Positions 47,833 to 57,663 of a stretch of DNA of 64,000 bases are shown piece after piece (the first letter of the stretch is position 1; the number at the start of each line of letters is the position of its first letter). Made by a program: the position numbers and the translations under genes. Under the pieces are notes generated by a model. It was not told where the DNA came from. It made no database searches and saw only the letters and a program-made list of their open reading frames with translations. Source of the DNA: Rhodanobacteraceae bacterium (GTDB lineage Bacteria > Pseudomonadota > Gammaproteobacteria > Xanthomonadales > Ahniellaceae); NCBI GenBank assembly GCA_016708465.1, contig JADJFT010000007.1:136501-200500 (forward strand). The letters are read 5' to 3'.

Positions 47833-49835
47833 ATGCCGAACCGTCGTGATCTGGCGAATGCCATCCGTGCTTTGTCGATGGACGCCGTCGAGGCAGCAAA
47901 GTCCGGTCATCCAGGTGCGCCGATGGGCATGGCCGACATCGCCGAAGTGTTGTGGAACGATTTTCTGCGCCACAACCCGGCGAATCCGCGCTGGGCGAAC
48001 CGCGATCGTTTCGTGCTCTCCAACGGCCATGGCTCGATGCTGTTGTATTCGCTGCTGCACCTAAGTGGTTACGACTTGCCGATTGAGCAGCTCAAAGCTT
48101 TTCGACAATTGCATTCGAAGACGGCTGGGCATCCGGAAGCACACGAGCATCCAGCGATCGAGACGACCACCGGGCCGTTGGGCCAGGGTTTGGCGAATGC
48201 AGTCGGATTCGCACTCGCCGAAAAGGTGTTGGCCGCACGCTTCAATCGTGCCGGATTCGACATCGTCGATCACAACACCTATGTCCTGCTCGGCGATGGT
48301 TGCCTGATGGAAGGCATCTCGCACGAGGTCTGCTCGCTGGCTGGCACACTTAAGCTCGGCAAATTGATCGCGCTCTACGACGACAACGGCATCTCGATCG
48401 ATGGACAAGTGCGTGGCTGGTTCACCGACGACACCAAGGCGCGCTTCGAATCCTACGGATGGGAAGTCATCGCCGGTATCGATGGCCACAACGCCGAGGC
48501 AATCAAGGCGGCGATCGTGTCGGCCGCACTCGATCCGGACAAGCCGACGCTGATTTGCTGCCGCACAACGATCGGTTTCGGTGCGCCGACCAAAGCCGGC
48601 AAGGAAAGCGCGCATGGGTCGCCGCTCGGCAAGGACGAGATCGCCGGTGCGCGGGCGGCGTTGGGATGGGCGCACGCACCCTTCGTGGTGCCGGACGACA
48701 TCTATGAAGCATGGAATGCGAACGCCAAAGGCGGTCGATGGGAATCAGAATGGAGCGCACTGTTTGCACACTATGCGCAGGCGCACCCAGATCTGGCTGC
48801 GGAATTTTCGCGACGCATGGACGCGAACTGCCGGCCGACTTCAGTGCGAACGCGCTTGCCTACGCGCGCAAGTTGCAGGCCGAAGGCCCGGTCGTGGCCT
48901 CGCGCAAGGCGTCGCAAATGACACTCGATGCGTTCGGCCCGCTATTGCCAGAACTGATCGGTGGCAGTGCCGATCTCGCGCACTCCAACCTCACGTTGTG
49001 GAAGGGCTCGAAAGACGTCAACACCGCCGGTGCTGAAGGCAACTACATCTATTACGGTGTGCGCGAATTCGGCATGACCGCCATCAGCAATGGCCTCGCA
49101 CTGCACGGTGGCTTCGTCCCCTACGATGCGACCTTCCTGGTGTTCAGCGACTATGCGCGCAATGCGGTACGCATGGGTGCGTTGATTCCGGCGCAGGCCA
49201 TTCATGTCTACACGCATGATTCGATTGGTCTCGGTGAAGACGGTCCGACACATCAGCCAGTCGAGCATTTGGCGTCGCTGCGCTATATCCCGAACAATCC
49301 GGTGTGGCGTCCCTGCGATACCGTCGAGACTGCAATTGCCTGGAAGCACGCCATCGAACGCAAGCTCGGACCGAGTTGCTTAATCTTTAGTCGCCAGAAT
49401 CTGCCGCATCAGTTGCGCAGCGATCAGCAGTTACTGGATATCGAACGCGGCGGCTATGTCTTGCTCGATCCATTGAATACGAAGATTGAACTGATTTTGA
49501 TCGCAACCGGTTCGGAAGTAGGACTGGCGATGGACGCAGCGCGTGTGCTCGATGGCGAGGGCATCGGCGTGCGCGTGGTGTCGATGCCATGCACGCAGGT
49601 TTTTGATGCCCAGCCAATCGAGTGGCGCGAAGGTGTGCTGCCGTCCTGGTGTCGCGCCCGCATTGCTGTCGAAGCGGGGGTCAGCGACTTCTGGCGCAAG
49701 TATGTGGGTCTCGATGGCGCCGTCATCGGCATCGACCGCTTCGGTGCCTCGGCGCCAGCAGAGAAGCTCTATCCGTACTTTGGGATCACCGTCGAAAAGA
49801 TTGTCGAAGCCGCACGCACGCAATTGCGGCGCTGA
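47833..49835 (+). CDS. tkt: Transketolase (frame disrupted)
   Basis: Transketolase moves two-carbon units between sugar phosphates in the pentose phosphate pathway, using thiamine diphosphate. The reconstructed protein of about 667 residues has HPGAPMGMADIAEVLW, SNGHGSMLLYSLLHLSGY, GPLGQGLANAVG, the ThDP motif LGDGCLMEGISHEV and, after the break, VREFGMTAISNGLALHGG and THDSIGLGEDGPTHQPVEH. A base is missing near 48821-48824: the first frame reads FSRRMDA and the second continues ELPADFSANALAYARK. It converges on gcvP with six bases between stops. Confidence 0.95.
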
Positions 49836-49841
49836 CCTGCA

Positions 49842-52721
49842 TCAAACCGCCTCGTCGCGGTATTCGTCCGGTGTCGGGCAGATACAGACGAGGTTGCGGT
49901 CGCCGTAGGCGTTGTCGACGCGATTGACCGGGCTCCAGTACTTGTCTTGACGCGACATACCGCCGGGGAACACGGCCTCTTCGCGCGAGTACGGGCGCGA
50001 CCACTCGGCATCGGCGAGGTCATGCACGGTATGCGGTGCGTGACGCAGCGGGCTTTGCTCAATCGTGAAGCGCCCGTTTTCGACGTCGGCGATTTCTTTG
50101 CGGATGGCGATCATCGCGTCACAGAACCGGTCGATCTCGTACTTCGATTCCGATTCGGTCGGCTCGATCATCAGCGTTCCAGGCACCGGGAAGCTCATCG
50201 TCGGCGCGTGGAAGCCGTAGTCGATCAGGCGCTTGGCGATGTCATCCACGCTGACGCCGCAAGTATTTTTTAGCTCGCGCGGGTCAACGATGCATTCGTG
50301 TGCAACACGGCCATTGTGGTTCTTGTACAGCACCGGAAAATGCGGGTCGAGGCGCGCAGCGACGTAGTTTGCGTTGAGTATGGCGACCTCGGTGGCGAGC
50401 TTCAAACCTTGACCGCCCATCATCAAAATGTAGGCGTAACTGATCGGCAGGATGCTCGACGAACCATACGGTGCAGCCGAAACCGGGCCGACCGGCGAGG
50501 TGTTGCCGTCGAGTTCCGGATGGCCCGGCAGAAATGGCGCGAGATGTGCTTTGACCCCGATCGGACCCATGCCTGGGCCGCCACCGCCATGTGGGATGCA
50601 GAAGGTCTTATGCAGATTCAGGTGCGAGACGTCGGCACCGAATTGGCCCGGCTGGCTTAGACCGACCTGCGCATTCAAGTTTGCACCGTCCATGTAGACC
50701 TGGCCGCCATGGTGATGCACGAGGTCGCAGATCTCGCGAATCTGTTCCTCGAACACGCCATGCGTGGACGGATACGTGATCATCAACGCCGCCAGGTTCG
50801 CGCTGTGTTTTTCGGCTTTGGCACGCAGGTCGGCGAGATCGACATTGCCCTCAGCGTCGCAGTTCGTGACCACGACATCCATGCCGACCATCTGCGCCGA
50901 TGCCGGGTTGGTGCCATGCGCGCTCGATGGGATCAGACAGATCTTGCGATGACCTTCATTGCGCGAACGGTGATAGGCACGGATCGCCAGCAGCCCGGCA
51001 TATTCTCCCTGTGCACCCGAATTCGGCTGCAGCGATACCGCGTCGTAGCCAGTAATCTCAACCAGCCAGCGCTTCAGGTCCTCAAACATTTCACGATAGC
51101 CGTGCGCCTGTTCGGCCGGAACGAACGGGTGCAAGGCGCCGAATTCCGGCCAAGAAATCGGCACCATCTCGGCGGTGGCATTCAGCTTCATCGTGCAAGA
51201 ACCGAGCGGAATCATTGCGCGATCGAGCGCAAGGTCACGATCAGCGAGTTTGCGCATGTAGCGCAGCAGTTCGGTTTCAGTGCGGTAGCGACTGAACACC
51301 GGATGTTTGAGACAGTTGCTCTTGCGCGTCAGTTCGGCCGGAATCGCGTCGGTCGAATCGCTGGCGATATCAGCGCAACGTAGTTGACCACCGAACGCTG
51401 ACCACACCTGTTCGACGACGGCATCGGTCGTGGTCTCATCGAGCGCGATGCCGATGCGGCCATCGGCGAAATGACGGAAATTGATCTTGGCCGCGAGTGC
51501 GTGCTCGACGATCGCGGCGCGGTTCGCACCAGCATCGACGGTGATCGCATCAAAGAACGCGCTCTGGTCGATCTTAAAACCAAGCTTGCGCAAGCCAGTC
51601 GCCATGGTCGCGGCACGACGGTGTACCGATTGCGCGATTGCTTTCAGTCCCTCTGGGCCGTGATAGAGCGCGTACATCGACGCGATCACCGCGAGCAATA
51701 CCTGCGCTGTACAGATGTTTGAGGTCGCCTTCTCGCGGCGAATGTGTTGTTCACGCGTCTGCAGACTAAGACGCGCAGCGGGTTGGCCACGCGTATCGAT
51801 CGACAGACCAATGAGCCGGCCGGGAATCGAACGCTTGATGGCATCACGCACCGCCATGTACGCGGCATGCGGACCGCCATAGCCCATCGGCACGCCGAAG
51901 CGCTGGGTCGAACCGATGGCGATGTCGGCACCGAGTTCGCCGGGCGGCGTGAGCAGGGTCAGTGCCAGCGGATCAGCAGCAAGCACGCTGATCGCGCCGG
52001 CGGCCTTGAGCTTCGCGATCGCGCCGCGATAGTCGCGGACATCGCCACGTGTGCCTGGGTACTGGAAGATCGCACCGAACACGTTCGACGCATCGAGGGC
52101 GGTGTCGGGATCGCCAACGATGACGTTCCAGCCGAGGGGTTCGGCGCGAACCCGAATCACTGCAATCGTTTGCGGATGGCAGTCGGCGTCGACGAAAAAG
52201 CTGGCTGACTTCGACTTGCTCGAACGCTCGGCCACAGCCATGGCTTCGGCTGCTGCGGTGCCTTCGTCAAGCAACGAAGCGTTGGCGACATCGAGGCCGG
52301 TGAGTTCGCAGATCATCGTCTGGAAGTTCAGCAGGGATTCGAGGCGACCTTGCGAAATTTCTGGCTGGTACGGGGTATAGGCCGTGTACCAAGCCGGGTT
52401 TTCGAGGATGTTGCGCTGAATGACGGCGGGCACGATCGTGCCGGAATAACCCTGCCCGATCAGCGAAGTGAACATCTGGTTGCGGTCAGCGAGTGCGCGC
52501 AGTCGCGCGAGCGCATCAACCTCGCTCAGTGCTGCACCCATCGAGGTCAACGGGCCGGCCATGCGAATGTTCGCTGGTAGCGTTTGTGCAATCAGTTCAT
52601 CGAGACTGGCGGCATCGATCGCATCGAGCATCTCGCGCTGTTCCTGCGGCGTGGGACCGATATGGCGGTCGGCGAAATCGCGGGCGACGTGGGGCTGGCG
52701 CAGGGAAACCGGTGCGGACAT
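49842..52721 (-). CDS. gcvP: Glycine dehydrogenase (aminomethyl-transferring), P protein
   Basis: The P protein decarboxylates glycine and passes the aminomethyl group to the lipoyl-H protein in the glycine cleavage system. The 959-residue fused form has both halves: the N-terminal region with FADRHIGPTPQEQREML and the C-terminal catalytic half with NLHKTFCIPHGGGGPGMGPI, whose Lys binds pyridoxal phosphate. The ATG at 52721 fits the family start MSAPVSLRQP. No gcvT or gcvH is adjacent, so this gene stands alone behind a tandem glycine riboswitch. Confidence 0.97.
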   Translation of the reverse strand: MSAPVSLRQPHVARDFADRHIGPTPQEQREMLDAIDAASLDELIAQTLPANIRMAGPLTSMGAALSEVDALARLRALADRNQMFTSLIGQGYSGTIVPAVIQRNILENPAWYTAYTPYQPEISQGRLESLLNFQTMICELTGLDVANASLLDEGTAAAEAMAVAERSSKSKSASFFVDADCHPQTIAVIRVRAEPLGWNVIVGDPDTALDASNVFGAIFQYPGTRGDVRDYRGAIAKLKAAGAISVLAADPLALTLLTPPGELGADIAIGSTQRFGVPMGYGGPHAAYMAVRDAIKRSIPGRLIGLSIDTRGQPAARLSLQTREQHIRREKATSNICTAQVLLAVIASMYALYHGPEGLKAIAQSVHRRAATMATGLRKLGFKIDQSAFFDAITVDAGANRAAIVEHALAAKINFRHFADGRIGIALDETTTDAVVEQVWSAFGGQLRCADIASDSTDAIPAELTRKSNCLKHPVFSRYRTETELLRYMRKLADRDLALDRAMIPLGSCTMKLNATAEMVPISWPEFGALHPFVPAEQAHGYREMFEDLKRWLVEITGYDAVSLQPNSGAQGEYAGLLAIRAYHRSRNEGHRKICLIPSSAHGTNPASAQMVGMDVVVTNCDAEGNVDLADLRAKAEKHSANLAALMITYPSTHGVFEEQIREICDLVHHHGGQVYMDGANLNAQVGLSQPGQFGADVSHLNLHKTFCIPHGGGGPGMGPIGVKAHLAPFLPGHPELDGNTSPVGPVSAAPYGSSSILPISYAYILMMGGQGLKLATEVAILNANYVAARLDPHFPVLYKNHNGRVAHECIVDPRELKNTCGVSVDDIAKRLIDYGFHAPTMSFPVPGTLMIEPTESESKYEIDRFCDAMIAIRKEIADVENGRFTIEQSPLRHAPHTVHDLADAEWSRPYSREEAVFPGGMSRQDKYWSPVNRVDNAYGDRNLVCICPTPDEYRDEAV

Positions 52722-52776
52722 GGCAGGCTCTCGAATAGGGGCGATGCAGGCGCGCAAACGCCATGCGGTGAGCCCC

Positions 52777-52934
52777 ATCTGTACCCGTGCCTGAGAGCGT
52801 TATCCCTTCGGCGGGCGCGGCATCAGAAATGTGCGCCTCTTTCCAGATGTTCTGCTGCTGCTCGCGGTCCTTTTGCCTGAGAGTTTCCGGGGCGGTTGCT
52901 CCTTCGGCGCCGACATGCGTCGGTCTCTCCCGCA
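52777..52934 (-). promoter_or_regulatory. Tandem glycine riboswitch upstream of gcvP
   Basis: Read on the minus strand, two aptamers precede gcvP. The first (52934 to 52864) has GCGGGAGAGACCG, GGCGCCGAAGGAGCAA and AACTCTCAGGCAAAAGGACCGC; its ends pair. The second (52848 to 52777) has ATCTGGAAAGAGGCGCA, CCGCCGAAGGGATAACG and CTCTCAGGCACGGGTACAGAT. The GCCGAAGGAGCAA and CTCAGGCA signatures are those of the gcvT-type glycine riboswitch, in the cooperative two-aptamer form. It ends 55 bases before the gcvP start; it most likely turns gcvP on when glycine is high. Confidence 0.95.
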
Positions 52935-53004
52935 AGCGGCGCGCAGGTTAGCATGCGATCCCGTGATCAGTTGCAGTCGCGGGTTGCCGCCATCCAAACA
53001 TCGA

Positions 53005-53271
53005 TCAGCTGGCGGACTTCAGTGTTCCTGGCAGCAGCGCCTTCCAGCGCTGGCGCGTTGCCTTGTTGCTCGGTTTGGAACCCGCGGTGCCGCTGACCGC
53101 CGGTGTGGCTGCTGTCGCCGCAGGTTCGCCCAGGTCCGGTGCATCGCTGCGGTTTGACGGACACGGCAGTTCTGACTGCTGCAGCCCCGATACCGATGTC
53201 CTGGCCACGGCCGTAGCCGACACCAGCAACGCGATCAATGCAAAAACGAACGACAGTGCGGGGCGGAACAT
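53005..53271 (-). CDS. Small secreted hypothetical protein
   Basis: An 88-residue protein with a signal peptide (MFRPALSFVFALIALLVSAT), a low-complexity Ala/Thr/Pro middle and a basic C-terminus (KATRQRWKALLPGTLKSAS). The ATG at 53271 has GGAG five bases upstream. I believe short proteins ending in a similar RW...LLPG segment occur in related bacteria, but I cannot name a family or a function. It lies upstream of the glycine riboswitch on the same strand, with 70 bases between its stop and the first aptamer. Confidence 0.6.
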   Translation of the reverse strand: MFRPALSFVFALIALLVSATAVARTSVSGLQQSELPCPSNRSDAPDLGEPAATAATPAVSGTAGSKPSNKATRQRWKALLPGTLKSAS

Positions 53272-53464
53272 CGGCGTCTCCAATTCATGAACGGGCTGGT
53301 CGTCGCACGCTCGGCGGCAAGACTGACCTCGGGTTTTTTAAAGCGCAAGTGCTGAGATTCACAAAAGCACCAGAAGGTTGCATTTCTTTTTTTGACGCAG
53401 CGCAGCAAGCCGAAACCGTTCGTGCTGCCTACACTCGCGGCTCGTTTTGCTTGGGGAGCAGCGC

Positions 53465-55285
53465 TTGGCTGCACAGATCAGCGTGCAACGCCTGTCGGGT
53501 TACGGCCTGCGTCGGGCATTGGTGGCAGGAATTCAGCGCGTCATTGCGCGTCGCGATGAAATCAATCGTATCAACGTTTTTCCGGTGCCAGACGGCGATA
53601 CCGGGACCAATCTCGCATTTACCCTGAGCGCCGTATTGCAGGGCGTGCGTGCGCCGCGCTTGGCCAGCGCCGGCGAAGTGTTGCGACGGGCGGCCGCCGA
53701 GGCGATCGACGGTGCGCGTGGCAATTCCGGAGCGATCCTCGCGCAATTCTTTCAGGGCGTATCCGAGGCGCTTGGACCAAGCAAGCGTCTGACACCCGAT
53801 GCATTGGCGCGTGCCGTATCGCGTGGTTCGTCGCTGGCGCGCGAAGCTATGGCCGATCCGCGTGAAGGCACGATCCTGAGCGTGATCCATGCATTCGCGG
53901 TTTCACTGCGCGAGCAGGCCGATTGTGGCAATGACTTTCGTACCGGGTTTCGCAACGCCCTGCTCGTGGCACGTGAAGCGCTGCGACAAACGCCCGAACA
54001 ACTGGCGGCACTGCGGGCCGCTGGCGTGGTCGATGCCGGTGCGCTCGGTTTCGTCGACATGCTCGAAGGCATCGGCGAATTCATCGAGACCGGGCGCCGC
54101 GCCGACGATAGCGAAATGCCCGAGGAACTCGCGGCGGCGGGGATCGATACCGCGCGCGGCGGCGAATACATCGACGGCCATCGCTACTGCACCGAGTGCG
54201 TGATCAGCGGTGAAACGGTCGATCGCGGTGCACTGAAGGCGGCGTTGTTGGCGATGCCGATTTCCAGCTTGGTCATCGCCGGCACACGCGAAAAAGTGCG
54301 CATTCACGCGCACCTCGACGAACCGACGCAGTTGTTCGAAACTGCAGCGCGATTCGGCGCGATCTCGCGTGAGAAAGCTGACGATATGCGTGCGCAGTCG
54401 AAGTCGGCGCATACGCGACGTGATCAAGTTGCAATTGTTGCTGATTCCGGCGCCGACATTCCGGCCGAGGCGATGGATCGGCTGAACATTCATTTGGTGC
54501 CAGTACGACTGTCGATCGGTGGCCGTGATTACCTTGATCGCGTGTCGATCTCGCCACGCGAGTTCTACAACGAGCTACGCACCAGCCCGGTGCCACCACG
54601 CACGTCGCAACCACCACCGGGCGATTTTCGCCGCCTGTTCGAGTTCCTGCTGTCGCACCACGAGCGGGTCGTCGATGTCTCACTGGCGCGCGGTCTGTCC
54701 GGAACGATGCAATCGGCCGAGAGTGCTGCCAGTCGCACCGACTCGGCGCGTGTCGCGGTATTCGATAGTTGCAATGGTTCTGCCGGACAAGGACTGCTGG
54801 CCATCTGGGCGGCGGAAGCGGCACTCGTGGGTTGGTCGTCCGAACGCATCGTCGAAGGTCTGACGCGAATGCGCCCACGCAGCACGTTGTATGCGGTCGT
54901 GCGCGATATCGGTTACGGCATCCGCGGCGGTCGCGCGCCGAAGTTGGCCGGTCCGCTAACCCGCTTGCTGCGCTTTTCGCCGGTCGTGAAGAGCAAGGCC
55001 GATGGCCGACTCGGCCTCGTCGGGGCAGTATGGGGACGTGAAGATCTGCCGGAAAAATTTGCACGCAATATCGCCAAGCGGCTTGATCCTTCGCGCCAAT
55101 GGCGACTCATCATCGGTCATTGCGATTGCGCCGAAGACGCTGAACGCGTGCACGCCATGCTGTTGCGCAGCGTGCGCAATATCGACCGTGCCTGGGTGAT
55201 GGAGGCCGGTGTCGCAATCGGTGCCCATGCCGGCCCGGGTTCGCTCGTCATCGGCGTGCAGGACTACGAGCCACCGCAGCCGTGA
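53465..55285 (+). CDS. DAK2-DegV fusion, putative FakA/FakB-like fatty acid kinase
   Basis: A 606-residue protein. The N-terminal 190 residues form a DhaL/DAK2 domain with the ATP/Mg motif VFPVPDGDTGTNLAF and GARGNSGAILAQFF. A middle segment (about 225-310) with HRYCTECVISG resembles the FakA linker domain. From about 320 to the end there is a DegV domain with VADSGADIP, PPRTSQPPPGDF at the fatty-acid carboxylate site, SGTMQSA, GIRGGRAPKL and GAHAGPGSLVIG. In Gram-positive bacteria FakA phosphorylates fatty acid held by FakB; here both parts are one chain. TTG at 53465, six bases after GGGGAG, is the preferred start. The stop overlaps the plsY start (GTGA). Confidence 0.85.
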   Translation: MAAQISVQRLSGYGLRRALVAGIQRVIARRDEINRINVFPVPDGDTGTNLAFTLSAVLQGVRAPRLASAGEVLRRAAAEAIDGARGNSGAILAQFFQGVSEALGPSKRLTPDALARAVSRGSSLAREAMADPREGTILSVIHAFAVSLREQADCGNDFRTGFRNALLVAREALRQTPEQLAALRAAGVVDAGALGFVDMLEGIGEFIETGRRADDSEMPEELAAAGIDTARGGEYIDGHRYCTECVISGETVDRGALKAALLAMPISSLVIAGTREKVRIHAHLDEPTQLFETAARFGAISREKADDMRAQSKSAHTRRDQVAIVADSGADIPAEAMDRLNIHLVPVRLSIGGRDYLDRVSISPREFYNELRTSPVPPRTSQPPPGDFRRLFEFLLSHHERVVDVSLARGLSGTMQSAESAASRTDSARVAVFDSCNGSAGQGLLAIWAAEAALVGWSSERIVEGLTRMRPRSTLYAVVRDIGYGIRGGRAPKLAGPLTRLLRFSPVVKSKADGRLGLVGAVWGREDLPEKFARNIAKRLDPSRQWRLIIGHCDCAEDAERVHAMLLRSVRNIDRAWVMEAGVAIGAHAGPGSLVIGVQDYEPPQP

Positions 55286-55923
55286 TCGTGTCGATGATGT
55301 TTGGCAAGCTGCTCGCCGCCTATCTGATCGGCTCCGTTTCCGGCAGCTTGTTGCTCGGGCGCCTGCGTGGCGTCGATATTCGAACCTTGGGCAGCGGCAA
55401 TGCCGGCGGCACCAATGCGCTGCGTACCCAAGGCCTGAAGTTCGCGCTCGGGGTGGTGTTGATCGATGTCGGCAAGGGCGCATTGGCCACTTGGATCGGT
55501 CTGCAGAGTGAGCCCGACACGACGATCGCCTTGCGCCTGGCACTCGGTTGCGGCTTCGCGGCCATGCTCGGTCATGTTTGGCCGCTATTCCACGGATTTC
55601 GCGGCGGCAAGGGGGTTGCGACGGTGATTGGCCTGTTACTGGTGCTGTGGCCATTGCTGGTGCTGCCGATGCTCGCAGTCTTCGCCTTGGCGTTGACCAC
55701 GACTGGTTATGTCGGCCTCGGTTCGATCTTGGCCGGATTCACGATGTTACCGGCCGCTTGGTGGTTGTCCGAACGCGCGCTGGCGATTGAGTGGTGGATT
55801 GCCGGTGGTGTGGTTGCATTATTCCTGCTGTTTACGCATCGCGTGAATGTGCAACGCCTGTTTGCCGGCAACGAAAACCGGTTCGACAAGGCGCGCCTGC
55901 TGGCACGTCTGTTCGGACGATGA
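55282..55923 (+). CDS. plsY: Glycerol-3-phosphate acyltransferase PlsY
   Basis: PlsY is an integral inner-membrane enzyme that acylates glycerol 3-phosphate using acyl phosphate, giving lysophosphatidate. The 213-residue protein has about five membrane segments and the three family motifs: GSVSGSLLLGRLRGVDIRTL with SGNAGGTNALR, GHVWPLFHGFRGGKGVATV, and the C-terminal FTHRVNVQRLFAGNENR. The GTG at 55282 overlaps the stop of the preceding kinase-like gene; an in-frame ATG at 55294 is the alternative. birA follows with an ATGA overlap. Confidence 0.95.
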   Translation: MIVSMMFGKLLAAYLIGSVSGSLLLGRLRGVDIRTLGSGNAGGTNALRTQGLKFALGVVLIDVGKGALATWIGLQSEPDTTIALRLALGCGFAAMLGHVWPLFHGFRGGKGVATVIGLLLVLWPLLVLPMLAVFALALTTTGYVGLGSILAGFTMLPAAWWLSERALAIEWWIAGGVVALFLLFTHRVNVQRLFAGNENRFDKARLLARLFGR

Positions 55924-56894
55924 ATCCGCATTCGCTCGACGCCCTGATTGAGCTGATCGCGGCTGGCGACGCACACAATGGCGAAGACCTTGCGCGGGCG
56001 CTCGGCCTATCGCGTGCAGCCGTGTGGAAGAAGATCGAAGCCTTGCGCGCACTTGGCGTTGAGATCGATGGCCGCCCCGGCAGCGGCTACGCGTTGGTAC
56101 GGCCGATCGAACGCATGGATGCGACACACATTCGTCGGCAACTATCGGCGTCGACAAATGCGGCGTTGCCTGATCTGCGCATCGTGTCGGTGGTCGATTC
56201 GACCAATGCGGCAATGCGCGCCGAGGCGTCACGCCTGCGTTCGGGCAGCGTGTTGTTGGCCGAAGCGCAGACCGCCGGACGCGGGCGTCGTGGACGGGCG
56301 TGGGCGTCACCATTCGCGGCCGGGTTCCTCGGTTCGTTGTTCTGGCGCTTTGAGCGCGGGCTGGCTGATCTTGGCGGACTCAGCCTCGCGGTCGGTATTG
56401 CCCTGGCAGAGGCGTGGCGCGCGCAGGGTGTCGATGTGCGCGTGAAGTGGCCGAACGATCTTTGGATCGATGGTCGCAAGTTGGCTGGTCTGTTGGTCGA
56501 AGCCGGTGGTGAATTCCACGGACCGAGTCATGTCGTCGTCGGGCTGGGCTTGAACATGCGCTTGCCGGCGGCCGCACGCGATGGCTTGGATCAGCCGGCC
56601 ACTGATTTGGCGACGCACATGCCGCAGCCGTATTCGCGCAATAGCGCGGTGGCCGTGTGTATTACGGCATTGGTTGCCGCGTTATCGCAGTTCGAACGTG
56701 AGGGTTTTGCGCCCTTTGTCGCGCGCTGGCCGATGGTGGATGCGCTGGCGGATCGCGATGTAATCGTCCACGAGGCCAGTGGTCACTGGTCGGGTATCGC
56801 ACGCGGCATCGATGATCGTGGCCGTTTGCAGGTGCAGACGACGGCCGCGATGCGCGTGGTTGATGCCGGCGAGATCAGCATTAGACTAAGTTGA
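55920..56894 (+). CDS. birA: Biotin-[acetyl-CoA carboxylase] ligase / biotin operon repressor BirA
   Basis: BirA attaches biotin to the carrier of acetyl-CoA carboxylase and, in the bifunctional form, represses biotin genes. The 324-residue protein has an N-terminal winged helix (GLSRAAVWKKIEALRALGVE, about 15-60), the catalytic loop AGRGRRGRAW, KWPNDLWIDGRKLAGLLVE and a C-terminal SH3-like domain. The DNA-binding domain makes repression plausible. The ATG overlaps the plsY stop as ATGA. It lies in a chain concerned with acyl and cofactor metabolism (plsY-birA-coaX). Confidence 0.95.
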   Translation: MNPHSLDALIELIAAGDAHNGEDLARALGLSRAAVWKKIEALRALGVEIDGRPGSGYALVRPIERMDATHIRRQLSASTNAALPDLRIVSVVDSTNAAMRAEASRLRSGSVLLAEAQTAGRGRRGRAWASPFAAGFLGSLFWRFERGLADLGGLSLAVGIALAEAWRAQGVDVRVKWPNDLWIDGRKLAGLLVEAGGEFHGPSHVVVGLGLNMRLPAAARDGLDQPATDLATHMPQPYSRNSAVAVCITALVAALSQFEREGFAPFVARWPMVDALADRDVIVHEASGHWSGIARGIDDRGRLQVQTTAAMRVVDAGEISIRLS

Positions 56895-57655
56895 TGGATC
56901 TGTTGTTCGACCTCGGCAATACACGCATGAAAATCGCCTGTCGCGATGCAGCGGGCGTGCGCTCGCTGGCGACATTGGCTTGGGATGCAAGCGACTTCCT
57001 CGCGCGCTGGCATGATCTCGACATTACGCCGCCAGAACGCATAGCGATCGCCAACGTGACACGCAGCCATCGTCTGGATGCGCTGCAGGCTCTGCTCGCG
57101 GTGCGCTTCGCCGACGTGCCGCCGCGCATCGCGCAAACCGAGGCGCAATGTGGGCGATTGCATATCGCCTATGCGCAGCCGCAGAAACTCGGCGTCGATC
57201 GTTTTCTTGCCTTGCTCGCGGCCTCGCAGCAGCCGCAGTTGCAGTTGCTGGTCGGGCTCGGCACCGCCATGACCATCGATGCCCTTGCCGCCAACGGCCA
57301 GCATCTCGGCGGGCTGATCGTGCCGGGCGTGCGTTTGATGCGCAAGGCGATGACGCGAGCAGCGCCGAACGTCGATTGGCATGACGGTGCGCATTGCATT
57401 GATTTCGCGTCCGACACCGCTTCGGCGCTGGAGTCCGGCATCTGGTGCGCGTTGGCGGGCGCCGTCGAGCGCAGTGCGCAGCGCCTCGCGATGTCGGCGG
57501 CCGCTGCGCCACTGGTGCTGTTGCACGGTGGTGACGCCCCGATGTTGGCAGCGCAGTTGGCATTGCCGGTACGGCGCGATGCCCTGCTGGTGATGCGTGG
57601 ATTGGCGGCGTACCTTGATGCTGGCGTGGCACAATCGCGCCCCATGTCCGACTGA
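56894..57655 (+). CDS. coaX: Type III pantothenate kinase CoaX
   Basis: CoaX phosphorylates pantothenate, the first committed step of coenzyme A synthesis. The 253-residue protein shows the acetate-kinase-fold motifs LLFDLGNTRMK (phosphate 1), LGVDRFLALLAA, GLGTAMTIDALAANG and GGLIVPGVRLMRKA. Type III enzymes need monovalent cation and resist CoA feedback inhibition. The ATG at 56894 overlaps the birA stop by one base; the preceding TTG at 56891 is a possible extension of one codon. The SPOR gene begins nine bases after its stop. Confidence 0.95.
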   Translation: MDLLFDLGNTRMKIACRDAAGVRSLATLAWDASDFLARWHDLDITPPERIAIANVTRSHRLDALQALLAVRFADVPPRIAQTEAQCGRLHIAYAQPQKLGVDRFLALLAASQQPQLQLLVGLGTAMTIDALAANGQHLGGLIVPGVRLMRKAMTRAAPNVDWHDGAHCIDFASDTASALESGIWCALAGAVERSAQRLAMSAAAAPLVLLHGGDAPMLAAQLALPVRRDALLVMRGLAAYLDAGVAQSRPMSD

Positions 57656-57663
57656 GTCCTGCA

